A stretch of DNA of 64,000 nucleotides from Trebouxia sp. TZW2008 (lineage: Eukaryota; Chlorophyta; Trebouxiophyceae; Trebouxiales; Trebouxiaceae): assembly GCA_002118135.1 (NCBI GenBank), contig BDIU01000214.1, positions 124,001-188,000 of the forward strand, read 5' to 3'. Below, one piece after another: positions 26,687 to 38,417 of this stretch (positions are counted from its first letter, which is position 1; each line of letters opens with the position of its first letter). Under the pieces are notes generated by a model. That model did not search any database. It saw nothing but the letters and a program-made list of their open reading frames with translations, and was not told the DNA's origin. A program made the translations under genes and the position numbers.

Positions 26687-27559
26687 GTTACTCACATCAC
26701 ATGTACAACAGCTAGCTGTCTGTGACTATGCAGTTGCACGGTGAATGTAGAACTGGTTCGATGAATGCAGAAGGTAACTGTAAGCACCTTTCGGGTTAAC
26801 AAACCTTTTGCGGCTTCATCACCATGATGTTTTACTCGTTCAATCGACTAGCCCTTGTAAGCAGTATCAAGCTGCTGCAAATTGTGAGCAATCAGCCCCA
26901 GCATTCTCTTGACATTTCAGCAACATGTTGGGGCAAACCTCGGACCAGGTGCATGTAGTTGGCTGCCTACAAAGCACTCTTGATGTGTGTCACAGCAAAG
27001 CTTTGGCAAAATGCAAAGGGGCGTGAGTGCAATAGAGCAAGCTTGAAGACGTTGTTGTAGACGCTTTACAAAAGGTCCATCACAAAGAAAAGCCCCATCA
27101 CAAAGAGAAGCCTTGAAAACTGTATATAGGCTGTTGATTATCTGCAGCATCAGGGCAGAGATGTCACACACAGCTCACGCGCTTGCAAACTGGTCACTCA
27201 GTACTGCTGCCACTCATCCTCACACAATATCCAAGATGCAAGAGTCAACATCTCTGCAATCACACGCTCCCAAAAGAGAGAGAACAGAAAATACCAACCA
27301 GCGCAACATAAATACAATCCACCACAACTTTGTGAAGGGGTAAGGACACACAAAGGTACAGCAAAGCAACAAAATGTAGCAGAATCAGAAAAGAGTAGGA
27401 GCAGGCCAAGCTCATGAACTGCTTGACATCTCTCCAAGGAGGGAACAAGTTCAAACAGTCCCACTATAGTCCCACTAGCAAAAGTTCTAGTACTAAGGTC
27501 AGCAAAATCTTCAGAAGCAAGTACAGAGTGACGCCCTCATCTCAACATCATCGTCAGAT
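26687..27559. other. Convergent intergenic region
   Basis: 3' flanks of DHS (+) and the MYB gene (-). A run rich in CAAAG and CACAAAG-type words lies at 27060-27120. No gene seen. Confidence 0.4.
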
Positions 27560-30284
27560 TCAACACAACTGGTGGGTACTGATGTTTGTGTACACAGACT
27601 GCAAACATGAGTCATCTGGAGCATCCGCCTCCATGAAAGCATCAGCTGCTTGCATGAGGGGGTCCACCAAATCTAGGTCAGCCCAGAACTCCTCCTCATC
27701 CAGCCCTGCATGATATTTTCAACATTGTCAGACAACAGGCAAATTGAATCGTGCTGTGCTCAGTTACCGTCGACAATTAAGACAGCCACATGCTCACGCA
27801 ACAAAGCTGCACTCAGCAATACAGCAGCAACTAGACTACACACAAGGGCCAAGAATCGCACGCATCTACTGTGCAATGTGAAATGGTCCCTGACCTGACG
27901 GTGCAGCAGATTGCAGACCTGATAAGCAGTACATGCAGCAAATGACACTGGGCCTCATGATCAACAGCCCACAACATGCAGCAACGAGGGGCCATGCAGC
28001 AACAGGGCAATACAACCAGGCAGTACACTCACCAACAGGCGAGTCCAGGTCAGCACCAGGTGTACAAAGGCTCTCTGGAAGCTGCGCTACTGGCTGGACT
28101 GACAGTGTAGACACGGCACTGGGAATGGACTGGAAACTAGTGTTGGGCGATGCCAAAGGGGTTGCAGGGGCCATTGCTGCATTCAGCCCTGAGGCAAATG
28201 CAGCGTCCACTGGTGAAGGAGACACAGGTGGTAGAAAAGGCTGGGCTGGATTCAGAGACTGGCAGAAGCCAATAGCGCTGGGTACAGTGTCAGATGTTTT
28301 GATAACTTCAGCCAGAAAGGTGCCGTCCAACTGAGAACATGGCTGCTGGTCCAAAACGGAGTTCTGTTCACGACGCGAGGCGGAAAAACGTGAAGGAAAA
28401 TTGGTGGCTGCTGCAGCACGCTGCCATGGCCAAGCACCGACTGCAGCTGTGGCGTTTGAGCTTTGCCTGCTGGGCAAAGGACTGTAAGTGCTGGACTGCT
28501 GTGGGTTCAGCAGCTTCTGAAGCTGCTGCTGCTGCAGAGCAACTGCAGCGCTTGACTGTGCATTGCCTGGTAGGCCTTGTGGCAAACCTTGTAACCGGCT
28601 GCCAGAGGCTGGCTGGCTGGCTATCTGCTGCAGCATGTCCATCACAGCAGCCCTGCAACCATGTGCAGGCAAACGTCAGCTGCCTGACTTCTGCAGACTG
28701 CGCATTCAGAAACGGGTGAGGAGAGTCTTTGAGCTGCGTTTGGGGTACGCTGCAGCTGTTGGGCAGGATTGAACTACTCTACAATGTGCAGGGAAGGTGC
28801 ACTGCAGCAATACTGCAGTGAAGGTTGATGAAAACATGAAGGAACAGGTGTATTGACCTACCTAGGCTGAACGGGGATCCCTTGCACTGGAGCGCTGAGG
28901 TGCTGCTCCTGCTTTACAGGTGAATTGCCTCCACTGCTGTTGCAGCACTGAAGGAGTTCCTGCAGTCAAAGGCAACCTCGTCAGCAAAACCCACTTGAAC
29001 ACTTTGTTTGAACAACCTGAATATCAAAGTGAAAGCCACAAACAGACAAAATCAGGACAAACAAAACAACTTTGCAGCAGGGCGATAGACATCCACATGA
29101 CCAGGAGTCTTTAGGAGTCTTGACAAGCCTTACCTGTGCGCATGAGATGATAGACTGAGTGGGTGGGCTGGTGAAGGATGTGCTTCTGGATGAGAAGCTG
29201 CCAAACCTCTGTTGCGGACAGCTCAGTGGCTGACAGTCAGCAAACTCATGACAGCCTGACCCTGCACCCATAAGCTGAGTGAGCCACAAGTCAAGGGCTT
29301 ATGCAGCTAAAGATACACCTTGCTGCGTTCTATGCAACAGTGCCCTGTGCATCGCGACAGCAACAGCAAAGCGCCTTCTGAGCATCAATCACGGTGTCTG
29401 AGGCCAGGGCTGACAATTGTTATAGGCCTGGAAAACCAGGAAAATGTAAACCCGCCAAGAGGCATCTGACATACCTTCAGCACAGTGCGCCGCAGACGTG
29501 ACAGGTGGATGGTAGTCCACAGTGGACATGCTGCTGCTGCTGCCTGCCTGCCTGTGTGATGCACTGAGTTCCTGATCACTGTCAGCACTGCCATCCTGTC
29601 CCTCTGATGTCTGCTTGTCACTCCAGCGAGCTTTGCGCCTTGCTGGAGGTACAACTGCACCAAGACCTTTCTTCTCCAGCCGGATGAAGTGCTTCTGCGC
29701 ATGGCTGCGAACCTGAAGGTAGTACAGAATTGATGAGCATGGAGTCATAGGCTGTCACCTATTAAAATTGCTCATGCCCTGATTGTGGGTGTAGAGATAT
29801 ATTTGCAGACTGTCTGACTACGCTATGCCTGCTCAGGGACTAAAGACTCCAATGCTATTGCTCTGCTGGCTGACACTGCTGTTGAATTTATCAGCACCTT
29901 GTGCAACCTTGCTGCAGCACTGTTCTGAAGCCTGACATGGGCATGGGCTCTGTGTTGACTGCTATGCTTGTGAGACTGACACGCAAGCTTGCAGTGAACT
30001 GCAGCTGAACCAAGATCAGCAAGTATATGTACTGCTCTGTACCTGAGAAACGCTTCTGGTTCCGACGAAAGAGACGATCTCTTTCCAGTTGCGGCCGAAC
30101 CTGTAGGGAAATGACGCGGTGATGACGAGGCGTTTGAGATCGCAAGCGACATCGCTTTGGTGCAGCTGATCACACACCTGTCTATCGCCTCCAAGAACTT
30201 TTCGTGCTCATCTTCGCTCCATCTCTCACGGGGCTTAGTGATTTTGTATGGCTTACGGGACTTGCCAGAACCGGCAGATCGCAT
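27560..30284 (-). CDS. SHAQKYF-class MYB transcription factor (CCA1/LHY/REVEILLE type)
   Basis: Seven exons in phase: 30284-30178, 30100-30043, 29712-29475, 29261-29134, 28959-28862, 28652-28033, 27705-27560 (464 residues). One SANT/MYB repeat spans residues 10-70: YKITKPRERWSEDEHEKFLE, FGRNWKEIVSFVGTRSVSQ and VRSHAQKHFIRLEKKG, the SHAQKYF signature that defines the single-repeat CCA1/LHY/RVE group. It is split over three exons as in plants. These nuclear factors bind the evening element and, in plants, drive circadian gene expression. The rest is a long Gln/Ser/Pro-rich region with no known fold and an acidic C-terminal tail (LDEEEFWADLDLVDPLM), a plausible activation segment. The start is the first in-frame ATG before the domain. 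The exact orthologue cannot be assigned. Confidence 0.9.
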
Positions 30285-31174
30285 CACAAAGCTGATTTTG
30301 CAGTGACAGAAGCAGCGGCGAGGCCTCGACACGCGCTAGAAACTACACTTCCACAAAGGTCACTGACTGCAGGGCAGGACTGCTGAAGTACGATCTAGAC
30401 TGCGGCTTCCGTTACTGCTCGCTACAAGTGTACATATAAAGATCCGACTACTCAGATGTTCAGCACGCCATGATTGAAACGGTGTCGAAGACAGTCGACA
30501 CAGCGGAGTTCAGACGCCGCGGAGTTCAGACGCCGATGGCAACAACACACGGAGGCGAGCTGACCCAGCACGGCGCATACGGAGCTGCGCTGACCCAGCA
30601 CGCCGTCCAATCTGAACTTGCAGTCGTAATTTGCAGCTTCTTCTTTAGGCAAGCAACTAGTGGCCTACAGCTCTCATGCCTGCTCATGCGGGAGCAGGCT
30701 GGAACATGGCAATGAAGGATCGAACGCATGTTCGCCTTTCAGGAAATTGACTCTGCTCAAACACCTGACTATCATAGTATAGAGTGTGACCTCGCTTTCT
30801 GCATGCAGCATGTGCTCTCCACATGATGAGTGGACAATGCGATAGACTCTTTCACGAAAGTGTAGACATGTGCTGCATGCATAATCGTACATGTCGTGCA
30901 AGGACTGTGTGTCTTGTATGACTTCAAGAGCCCCCAAAGGAGTTCAGGCAGAGTCTCGCTTTAGAATTCACAGCATCCCCACAAGCACCATTTGCACGCT
31001 TACAGATGATGTCAATACCACGTTTCTCTAGCACACAGTCAACAACTGAGTCAAACGTACAGATATTGTCATAGTGTCACACAATTTGTTGCTCACCATG
31101 AAGGCTTTTGCGGGTCTGCTGTCGGCCGCTTTTGGAACAGCATGCCCAGGCTATCTCTACTCACATCACAATGT
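30285..31174. other. Intergenic region, 0.9 kb
   Basis: MYB promoter and FtsY 3' flank. An 18-base direct repeat (GGAGTTCAGACGCCG core) lies at about 30498-30534, and GCTGACCCAGCACG is repeated at 30558 and 30588. No gene seen. Confidence 0.4.
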
Positions 31175-34100
31175 TTAGCGTGCACTTTTGTTTGATTTTC
31201 CTTTTGCAGGGAACAGTGCTTCCACAAACCGTTCACCATCAAATGGCTGCAAATCAGCCACTGTTTCCCCAACTCCCACAAATTTGATTGGCAGCCCTAG
31301 CTCATCCACTACACTCACAACTGCGCCGCCTCGTGCGGTACCATCCAGTTTTGTCAGAATTACGCCTGTCAGCTTGACAGTCTCGTTGAACTGTCGTGCC
31401 TGATTGAGCATGTTGAGACCTGCACAACATATTGCAAATGAGTGGTGCTGATTTCCCAATCAATTGAAAATGCTGCAACTACAGTTTCAGTACCCTGGGC
31501 CCTGAGCGTTAGTCACAATTTTTGGGAACAGACTTGTTTGCAGACAGCTTCAGATCCGTTTGACTCATTTACTGAGGCATACAACTGTTTTGGAATTGCA
31601 TTATAGGACATGATGCAACAGGCTTGTTGGCAGCGCAAATAGGACTGCAGCTGAGTGGATTTGATTTCTGATCCAACAGAAATGCTTCAACTGCACTTTC
31701 AGCACCCTTGACAACTACACCAAATGCTAGCCATGATGTCAGAGGTGCAGAGTTGATGGCAGGGCGTACCTGTTGTACCATCCAAGACAAGCAGTGTCTC
31801 ATGAGGCGCCTTTGCAAGCCGCTTGCTAAGAGCCCTTCTGCATTTGGCTAGCTCCTCCATCAGGCCAAAGTTTGTGTGCAACCGCCCACTTGTGTCACAG
31901 ATGACCACCTCGTATCCTTCCTTTATTGCCTGCACATACCAGAAATTTGGCTGTTTCCCCTGCTAATGCTGTGAGCATGGGGATCCATATGCGGGCATCA
32001 CGTGTGCAAGGTCTTTGAGCCCAACTAGTATGTGCTGGTTATCACTGGTCATTACATCATCAGTCAACTGTGTACAAGGACCTTTCCGCCCTTCATGTCC
32101 AATATGATTGGTTTAGGTAAGCGCATGGCCGCACTGGTTGGAGGCGTTTGATTGCTTCTACACGTACCTAGTTGGGCCTGCTGAGCCTGCCTAGCCCACG
32201 TTCCTGATGAAATGAATTATGCACTAGCAATCAATCAATCATTGTTTAACTGTCTTAGGAACCCAGCAGGGGGTCATGAAGACAACGTCAGGAACAAGCA
32301 CAGTTGAGCCAAAAAGGCTTTGAAGAAAAATTTGTCAGTTTGGGGCAATGTTGTGTTCATCTTGAAAGAAAAACAAAACCCCACCTTTGCCTTCCCTCAT
32401 GGTAATTGACAAACTAAATTATATCATGTGTGCAAGCTGGTATGGCAAGGCATGTGAAGAGGGCGAAACAACAGCTGCATGCACGGCAGCTAGCCAGAGC
32501 TGCAATTTATGAGCACAACAGTGCTTTGGCACAGCACGACATCCTCAACAGCAAGCTGTGTCAATGAACTTGCAATCTGCGGCAGGGCCTTGCTTGTATG
32601 CAAGTTTTGTGCTTACCCTGTCCACTGACTGATAGAGGACATTGTTTGGCCGTGCATTCTCTCCGTCAATCTTGTGTACATCTACCCCGCTGCGGTCTGC
32701 CCAAAGCTGCAGCTGCTCAGCAGCTGCTGCACGAAATGTGTCTCCAGCAGCCAGCAACACCTGCATGCAGCTGTTTTGCTGACTTGATAGATTGTCAATT
32801 GCATGCAGCTGTTCCGTCGACTTGCTGGGTTGTGAACTACATGCAACTGTTGGGTACTTGATAGGTTGTCGATTGTATGCAGCTATTGTAGTGACGGGAT
32901 ATTTTGTGACGAATGCACCTTTCAGACATGCACCCAGCTGAGCACACAACAAAGCACCTGAGCAACAATGTAACACCTGCATGCAGCTACTTTGTTGACT
33001 TGATCAATCGTGACCAAGGCATTGCAAGGACACTGTCCTCAGCTGAACACACAGCACAGCATGTGAGCAACACATCGGGCATTGATGAGCCGGCGTCAAC
33101 ATGCACACATGCTCCGACTGCGTGCAACGATGCTCATGCTACATTGCTGACACAGACATCAAATGCAGGTGCCAGTCCTTGTCTGCAGAAGGATTGCAGA
33201 TGCAAGCCTTGTAGCAATACCTGACACCTTGACATTTTCTGAACTGAACTGACTTGTGTGCAGAGCACGTGCAAGCATCATAGCAATGACAGAAACATTG
33301 ACGCTCTCTAAGGACTTATGTGCAACGCAGGTGCAAGCATGATAGCAGTGACAGACACTTTGACTCTTGCTGAGTCAAAGTCATGTGCAAAGCGAGTGCA
33401 AGCATACTGGCAGTGACATGCACCTTGACATTCTCTGAGTCGAATTTGTGTGCTAGCTTGCCAATTGTGGTCGTTTTGCCTCCTCCATTGACTCCAACAA
33501 TCAAAATCACACCAGGCGGCTCATCACCAAGATTGAGATCTGAGCTGCCACCTCTCGCTTGCAACAGCTGCAAGATAGACTGCTTCAATGCGTCGCGTAT
33601 CTGCTCCCCACTTTTGATCTTTCCTTGCTTAACTTGGTTGCGGATCTGGTCCACGACCTTCAGGGCTGTTTTTGGACCAAAGTCAGCTGACTGCAGCTTT
33701 GCACTGCTTGAGTGAGTGCAGATTCATGTGCGCGTCAGACTGTGCCTATGAGATAGAGAGCAGCAATGCCTGCTGGGCGAGCTGATTGGAGCTGCAATCC
33801 AGGCATACTTACTATCAAAGCTTCTTCTAGTTCTTCTAAGGTGTCGTCAGCATCTTCCAGTGACCAATACGCGAACAGCTCTTCCACAACCTGCATAACC
33901 ATCTAGGTCAGGGTTTATGACAAGTCACTGTATAAAGCAAGCAGCATGACTGCAAGTGTGAAAAAAGCTGGAATATGCATCAAGTCAAGAAACACTTACA
34001 CCAAGGCGCTCTCGTGTTTTTGAGGTCCCACTAAAGATCCTGTCAAGATCGCCCTGTGCTTTTTCCTTGAGCACTCGGCCAAGCTTCTGTATGAGACCTG

Positions 34101-34320
34101 GGCTTGTAGCACACACCTGCATCGCACGGGCCACCATTGCAAAGCGTATAGCCTAGCCAGTGCAGATCTGTATGTCCAAGTTTACCTGTTTTTGCAGCCT
34201 GTGACGGTGCAAATGCTGTGATCGCAATCTGTGTTGAGGAGGCAGGGAGCGGCTGAAACAGCTCAAGTTTGTGCTGGGAATGGGGACGGAATGAGTGCCA
34301 ACCCCGCTAGCACAAGGCAT
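31175..34320 (-). CDS. FTSY: Plastid SRP receptor FtsY
   Basis: Seven exons in phase: 34320-34186, 34116-34000, 33890-33813, 33690-33424, 32760-32617, 31929-31770, 31419-31175 (381 residues). SRP-family GTPase: G1 GVNGGGKTTTIGK, the DTFRAAA box, DTSGRLH (Ser rather than Ala, as in plastid FtsY), TKLDGTARGG and GVGE. Ahead lies a short N-domain (KPKTALKVVDQIRNQVKQGKI-like) and a first exon rich in Ser/His/Arg that serves as transit peptide; the first in-frame ATG is 34320. There is no long acidic A domain, as expected for the plastid protein. It docks cpSRP54/43 with light-harvesting proteins at the thylakoid Alb3 translocase. A short tail (GKSNKSAR) follows the last helix. Introns around exons 4 and 5 hold copies of both edges. 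Confidence 0.93.
32090..32218 (+). mobile_element. SINE-like dispersed element, copy A
   Basis: Near full match to 8503-8632, antisense within a FtsY intron. It ends in TGATGAAATGAAT and is followed by an ATCA-type simple run (32238-32252). Confidence 0.5.
32765..33000 (-). repeat. Copies of the 5' edge and acceptor of FtsY exon 5
   Basis: Read on the minus strand, the acceptor block (AGCTGCATGCAG then GTGTTGCTGG at 32760) recurs as GTAGCTGCATGCAG then GTGTTACATTG near 32978, and as shorter AACAGCTGCATGCAATTGAC-like units at 32810-32880. Confidence 0.75.
33225..33423 (-). repeat. Copies of the 3' edge and donor of FtsY exon 4
   Basis: After the donor at 33424 (AATGTCAAG|GTGCATG) the minus strand repeats GAGTCAAAG then TGTCTGTCACTGC, GCGTCAATG then TTTCTGTCATTGC, and GAAAATGTCAAG then GTGTCAGG. 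Period is about 65-70 bases, each followed by ATGCTTGCAC. Confidence 0.78.
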
Positions 34321-35005
34321 GTCGTGCTCGCAATGCACAGCAGAGGGTGACGGTACTATGCTACGTTCCCATGCTGCGGCACGGTCGCAACGCCGAGGCA
34401 ATTCAGGCTAATGAAATCAACTGAAAGCGGCACTTGCTGCGCGAGGTTGCCGACGCTCTGCAATGCCAAGCTCTCTGCTCTGCTAAAGAAGATAGAACGG
34501 CACTACGATATCGACAAGCCTAGAAGTCTAAAGCGCTGTTGTCCATGCCAGGTGGCCCATGGGCTTGATATGAATCTACTCAGTTTGCAGATTGGACTCC
34601 AACGATTGTTACACTGAGAAGATCTGACTGCCGCTCCTGTTGACAGGATAGAGTCTTTGTCTTGCAAAGTTGCCAACGTTTGGTATGATCTGCTGACAAC
34701 AGTCCTCACAGCATAACCAGAAAGAAAAGTCTAGGCGACGCAACTGGCCATGGGCGTCATGCATTATGTATGCAGGCGTGGATAGCAGATCCACACGTTT
34801 TAGTACTCATCAAATTCATTGATCAAGCACAAACATTAGTACTGACTGAATCTGCAGTAGCGAGCAAAATTTTGGCTCACAAAGCACAGCTTGCCACATT
34901 GTGCTTCAGCTGTATACAGCCAAAGCTCATGTAGGCAGCGCCAGCTGAGCTTATGGCTACAGCTAACTGCAGCTTGACCTACTGCAACAAAAAGCCTTGT
35001 GTGAC
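34321..35005. other. Intergenic region, 0.7 kb
   Basis: FtsY promoter side and the 3' flank of the next gene. No structure seen. Confidence 0.4.
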
Positions 35006-36112
35006 CTATGGGCTGGACACGCGCAAGCTGCAGGTATTGCGTACATCTGCCAAGGCTCTACTCATATCTGCAAGAAAAGCACAGGACGTCTGCATGTGTC
35101 CGCTCTTGACAAGGCAGCTTGTGTAAGCTGCTAGCTCTTGCTGTTCCACAGCTTGGGAGCAGCATATACATACCGCTGTGATACGTAGTGAGCTCTGATG
35201 CTGTCTCTATCGAAGGCTCCAGCCATTTTGACCTGCATGCCCCAACAAAAGCACGATGAGCAGCTCAAACACTACCTGAGCCCATTGTTATGTGCTTGTG
35301 TGTACCAAACAGCAAGATCTTGCGTATAGCTGAAGCTCACCAGCTGGCTGGATTTCCTTTGAACTTTAAGATCCAGTCAATGCTGGACAGGCTGTCTTGC
35401 AACGCGTCTGGCTGCAAGCCTGCCTGCTGGAGCAAGGTTATCAGAGCTGCCTGTCCCTGGGTCTCAACAACAAGTGCATTCTCTTGGCAAGGCTGCTGCA
35501 GCCTTCTGATGATGGCAGCCTGCAAGTGGGTGAGAAAAGATAGGCTGTGCCAGGTAAAACGCTGAGAGGTCACATCATAGCATTTGTTTTGCTAGTATTC
35601 AATGCACCTTTTGCTGCATGACGCGCATCAGGTCATCAGAGGCCTTAGTCAGCAGAAGTGCCTGCAGACAACGATCAAGGCGCTCAAGATTGCAAGCTAA
35701 GCAGCGTTTTCAGCAGTGATCACAAGGCACTGATCACCCAGCTACTGTCCCGAAATGGGTCACCTTGGCGTCCATTTTGGCTCCACCTGCGACGCATGAA
35801 ACATGCTCTTCTGCTGCAGCCTGCTCTGCTGATGCCTGCCGTACACGCTTGTGTTATAAGCCAGAAAGTCAACTGCACGCTACTGTGAATGCTTGCGAAT
35901 ACCTGCTGACACGCCTGCCTCTCTGTGCTGTCTGCGTACGTCACAACCGCTGCCGCAAACCGTTGCACGTCGTTGGTGTCTTGAACGGCCTCCCGACCCA
36001 GGCCCAGCGCTTCACTGGTGTTGAGTACAAGCAACAAGCCCTTGGCAGTCTGGCTCGCCGCTGGGAGGGTGGAGAAGCCGGCATTCCAAGGATTGCTGTC
36101 GACGTGAAGCAT
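35006..36112 (-). CDS. AUG2: Candidate augmin (HAUS) subunit 2
   Basis: Five exons join in phase: 36112-35903, 35661-35608, 35519-35341, 35232-35174, 35067-35006 (187 residues). Similarity to HAUS2/AUG2 is seen in an early NPW, then a helical run and the block LQQPCQEN, like the LLKPMCQEN of animal HAUS2 at the matching place, followed by a helical C-terminal half. Augmin recruits gamma-tubulin to spindle and cortical microtubules for branching nucleation. The protein is predicted all-helical. It is shorter than animal HAUS2 (235), so an upstream exon is possible. A 240-codon frame on the plus strand over exon 1 lacks a splice partner and was set aside. The gene model is good; the family call is moderate. 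Confidence 0.55.
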
Positions 36113-36749
36113 AATGGTGGCACAGGACGTAAGGTGTGGTGGTCTGACTTAGACCGCCTGACAACGCCCTGCGCTCAAGGTACCAGCACTGCCTTGCCAT
36201 GCTATTTGCTTCATGAGTCATACGCACAGTCCATTGAGAGGTTGCAACTTTGTCATCAAGGCACACCAGACGCCTGCCTCATAAAAGATTATGTTCGTTG
36301 GCAGCAAAGCGATTTACCAGCACTAGCTGATATGAAACAAACCATGTGTTCTAGATCTGATCCGCCATGCTTCCTGCTGCAGACTGTGCCGTTTGCAACG
36401 GTCGTTTGTGGACAGCTGTTTGCAGCATATGTGCTGTACAGCACAGAAGTGACACCAATTAATATTGGCTGCAGCAGTACTCGTTGAAACATCTCTGACC
36501 TTCTTGCCACATATGTGCATACATGTAACAATGGTCACCATCATCATTACACTCTCTAACACACCTGTGGTATGCAGTATGCATACACATGCATGCAGGC
36601 CATTGTATGCCAAGTAGCTCTTATACTCCAGTACAATCCAACTGGGAAAAATGTCATACACAGACACTCGGGTATACAGTACCCAAGCGCCAGAAATAGC
36701 AGTTGACTGGCGCAGCAATTGCTAAGACAGAAAACATGCTGCACTATCG
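36113..36749. other. Intergenic region, 0.64 kb
   Basis: 5' flank of the augmin candidate and 3' flank of YaaA. No gene seen. Confidence 0.4.
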
Positions 36750-38085
36750 TCAAGTTCGCTTCCGCCGTTTTGGCTTGACAGGAACTTCTTGCTCAGGAAG
36801 GGTTTGCTCTGACCTTGCATCCGGATCTTTATGCTTGGGGTCTGTCTGCTTGCCAGATTGTCTGGGTTTGTTGCTTCTGATGAAGACAAAGTCACATTCA
36901 GAGGATTGTTGTTGGTCATAGCTCCATTCATCATGCAGGCCTGTGACATCAAAACAGACCCGCCTCCATTGAGGCCGCAACTGTTGCACAAATGCATCTG
37001 CTATCAGCTTAACAGTCCAACAATGCGCACCTGTAAATGCCTGAAGCTGCTGAGGCTCGCACACTTGCTTCTGGACGATGAAGCGGACCATGCCACCTCT
37101 GTTGCACAAATCCATCTCAGTTGCAAGTGATTGCATGACTGTCCAAGGCAGTGCCTCTAGCACAACTTGCCATAATGCCAGGTCAATACCAAGTTACCAA
37201 GTTGCTGCGAAGCAAAAGCTCACCTTGCAGCCTTAGCGTGCACAGCAGGCCCAGGAAAGCACATGGTGTAGACAGGACAGTCTAGCTTGGCAGTGTTTAC
37301 TGCTTTGAAGTACTCCTGTTCAGGACACATGTAATCAGCAGTACCAGCAGGCTTTCATCTTTCACATTGTCCAGCTGGTACAGCCTGGTACACTTGCCTG
37401 TGAAGCACAATTGATGATGAATTGCGAGTCCTTTGGAGCCTCTCTGACTTGCCTGAACTGTGTCTCAGCAAGTGGGCCAACAGGATTTAGGAAATAGTCC
37501 ACCCAATGAAGAGACTTGAGGATGCAGGGCATACTTGTTCTTTTACTTGCCTGTTGAGGGATTCAGTCAGCGTGTCACCCCAGAAGGCGTACAAACTGCT
37601 GCCCTTGCTTGTTGTCAGCTTGTTGCTCATTTCCAGTCTGTAAGGCTTGATGAGGTCAAGAGGTTTCAGAAGGCCATACAGAGCATCTATGACGCGTATA
37701 TGCTGCTGAGCAAACTTCAGCTGATTCTCAGTCAGTGAAGCTGCGTCTAATGCCTTGTAGGCAGGCCCATCAAATGCAAATGCTGCAGCCTTCTTGTCTG
37801 CTTCGGTCCAGGACTTGTATCGTGTGTGGTTCAAGCTGCGTTGTTGTCAGGACTTTAGCCGAATCAGCTTGTGTGCATTTTGCTTTCCTGCTCTGTTCAG
37901 GCACAACCTTGCCTGGCAAGCGTGGCACTGACGCCAAGAACCTTTTGAAGTGATGCCTGGGTGCAGGCCTGCAGGACGTTCAGCAGCTCTTCTGTTTGAC
38001 TGCTATAATCTGGCAGGCTGGTGTTGTAGCTAGTTCCTGACGCTGTTTCATTGATAGTCTTTGCTGGACTCAATAATACCAACAT
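36750..38085 (-). CDS. yaaA: YaaA (DUF328/UPF0246) family protein with basic C-terminal tail
   Basis: Six exons in phase: 38085-37913, 37835-37535, 37457-37398, 37315-37224, 37098-37031, 36940-36750 (294 residues). Family blocks in order: MLVLLSPAKT at the start, LASLNHTRYKSW, AFDGPAYKALDA, FAQQHIRVIDALYGLLKPLDLIKPYRLEM, FWGDTLTESLN, IINCASQEYFKAV, and RGGMVRFIVQKQ with a C-terminal CDFVFIR. Bacterial YaaA lowers free iron and protects DNA from peroxide and binds DNA; the role in algae is not known to me. An extension of about 30 residues rich in Lys/Asp ends in KPKRRKRT, which looks like a nuclear signal. Introns 1 and 3 have GC donors (CAG|GCAAGG at 37913; CAG|GCAAGT at 37398), each confirmed by unbroken alignment to bacterial YaaA across the junction. 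Confidence 0.9.
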
Positions 38086-38417
38086 GCTTCAGCAAGCACG
38101 CTATCGAAAAGATACCGATTCCAGTGACCTCATTCACGCACAGACACGAACTTGGACATGCAGCTGGGCTCAGTGTAGATGTACTTATCAATTTTGTCGA
38201 GCAGTTTCATCAGCAGGAAGGTCGATACATGTATCAAGTGTTCGGGGATTCTGGAACATTTGCTACCAGATTCAGCACGACTGTGCAACAGGAATTGGCA
38301 CATTTGACATCGCCTGCTCAGTGTTGCCGCAAGGTCTGGCTTACGGCACCTGCGCACATGCCTGTCGTCTCTGGCACGATGACAGCAATGCGATAATGCG
38401 CTCCCCCTTGCACCGTC
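38086..38417. promoter_or_regulatory. Shared divergent promoter of yaaA and the BRF1-like gene
   Basis: Only 332 bases separate the two start codons on opposite strands, so the promoters must share this interval. No TATA box is evident. Confidence 0.5.

Noticed and set aside
35765..36487. 240-codon plus-strand frame
   Set aside because: Antisense exons 36112-35903 and onward join in phase over five exons and resemble HAUS2; the plus frame has no such support.
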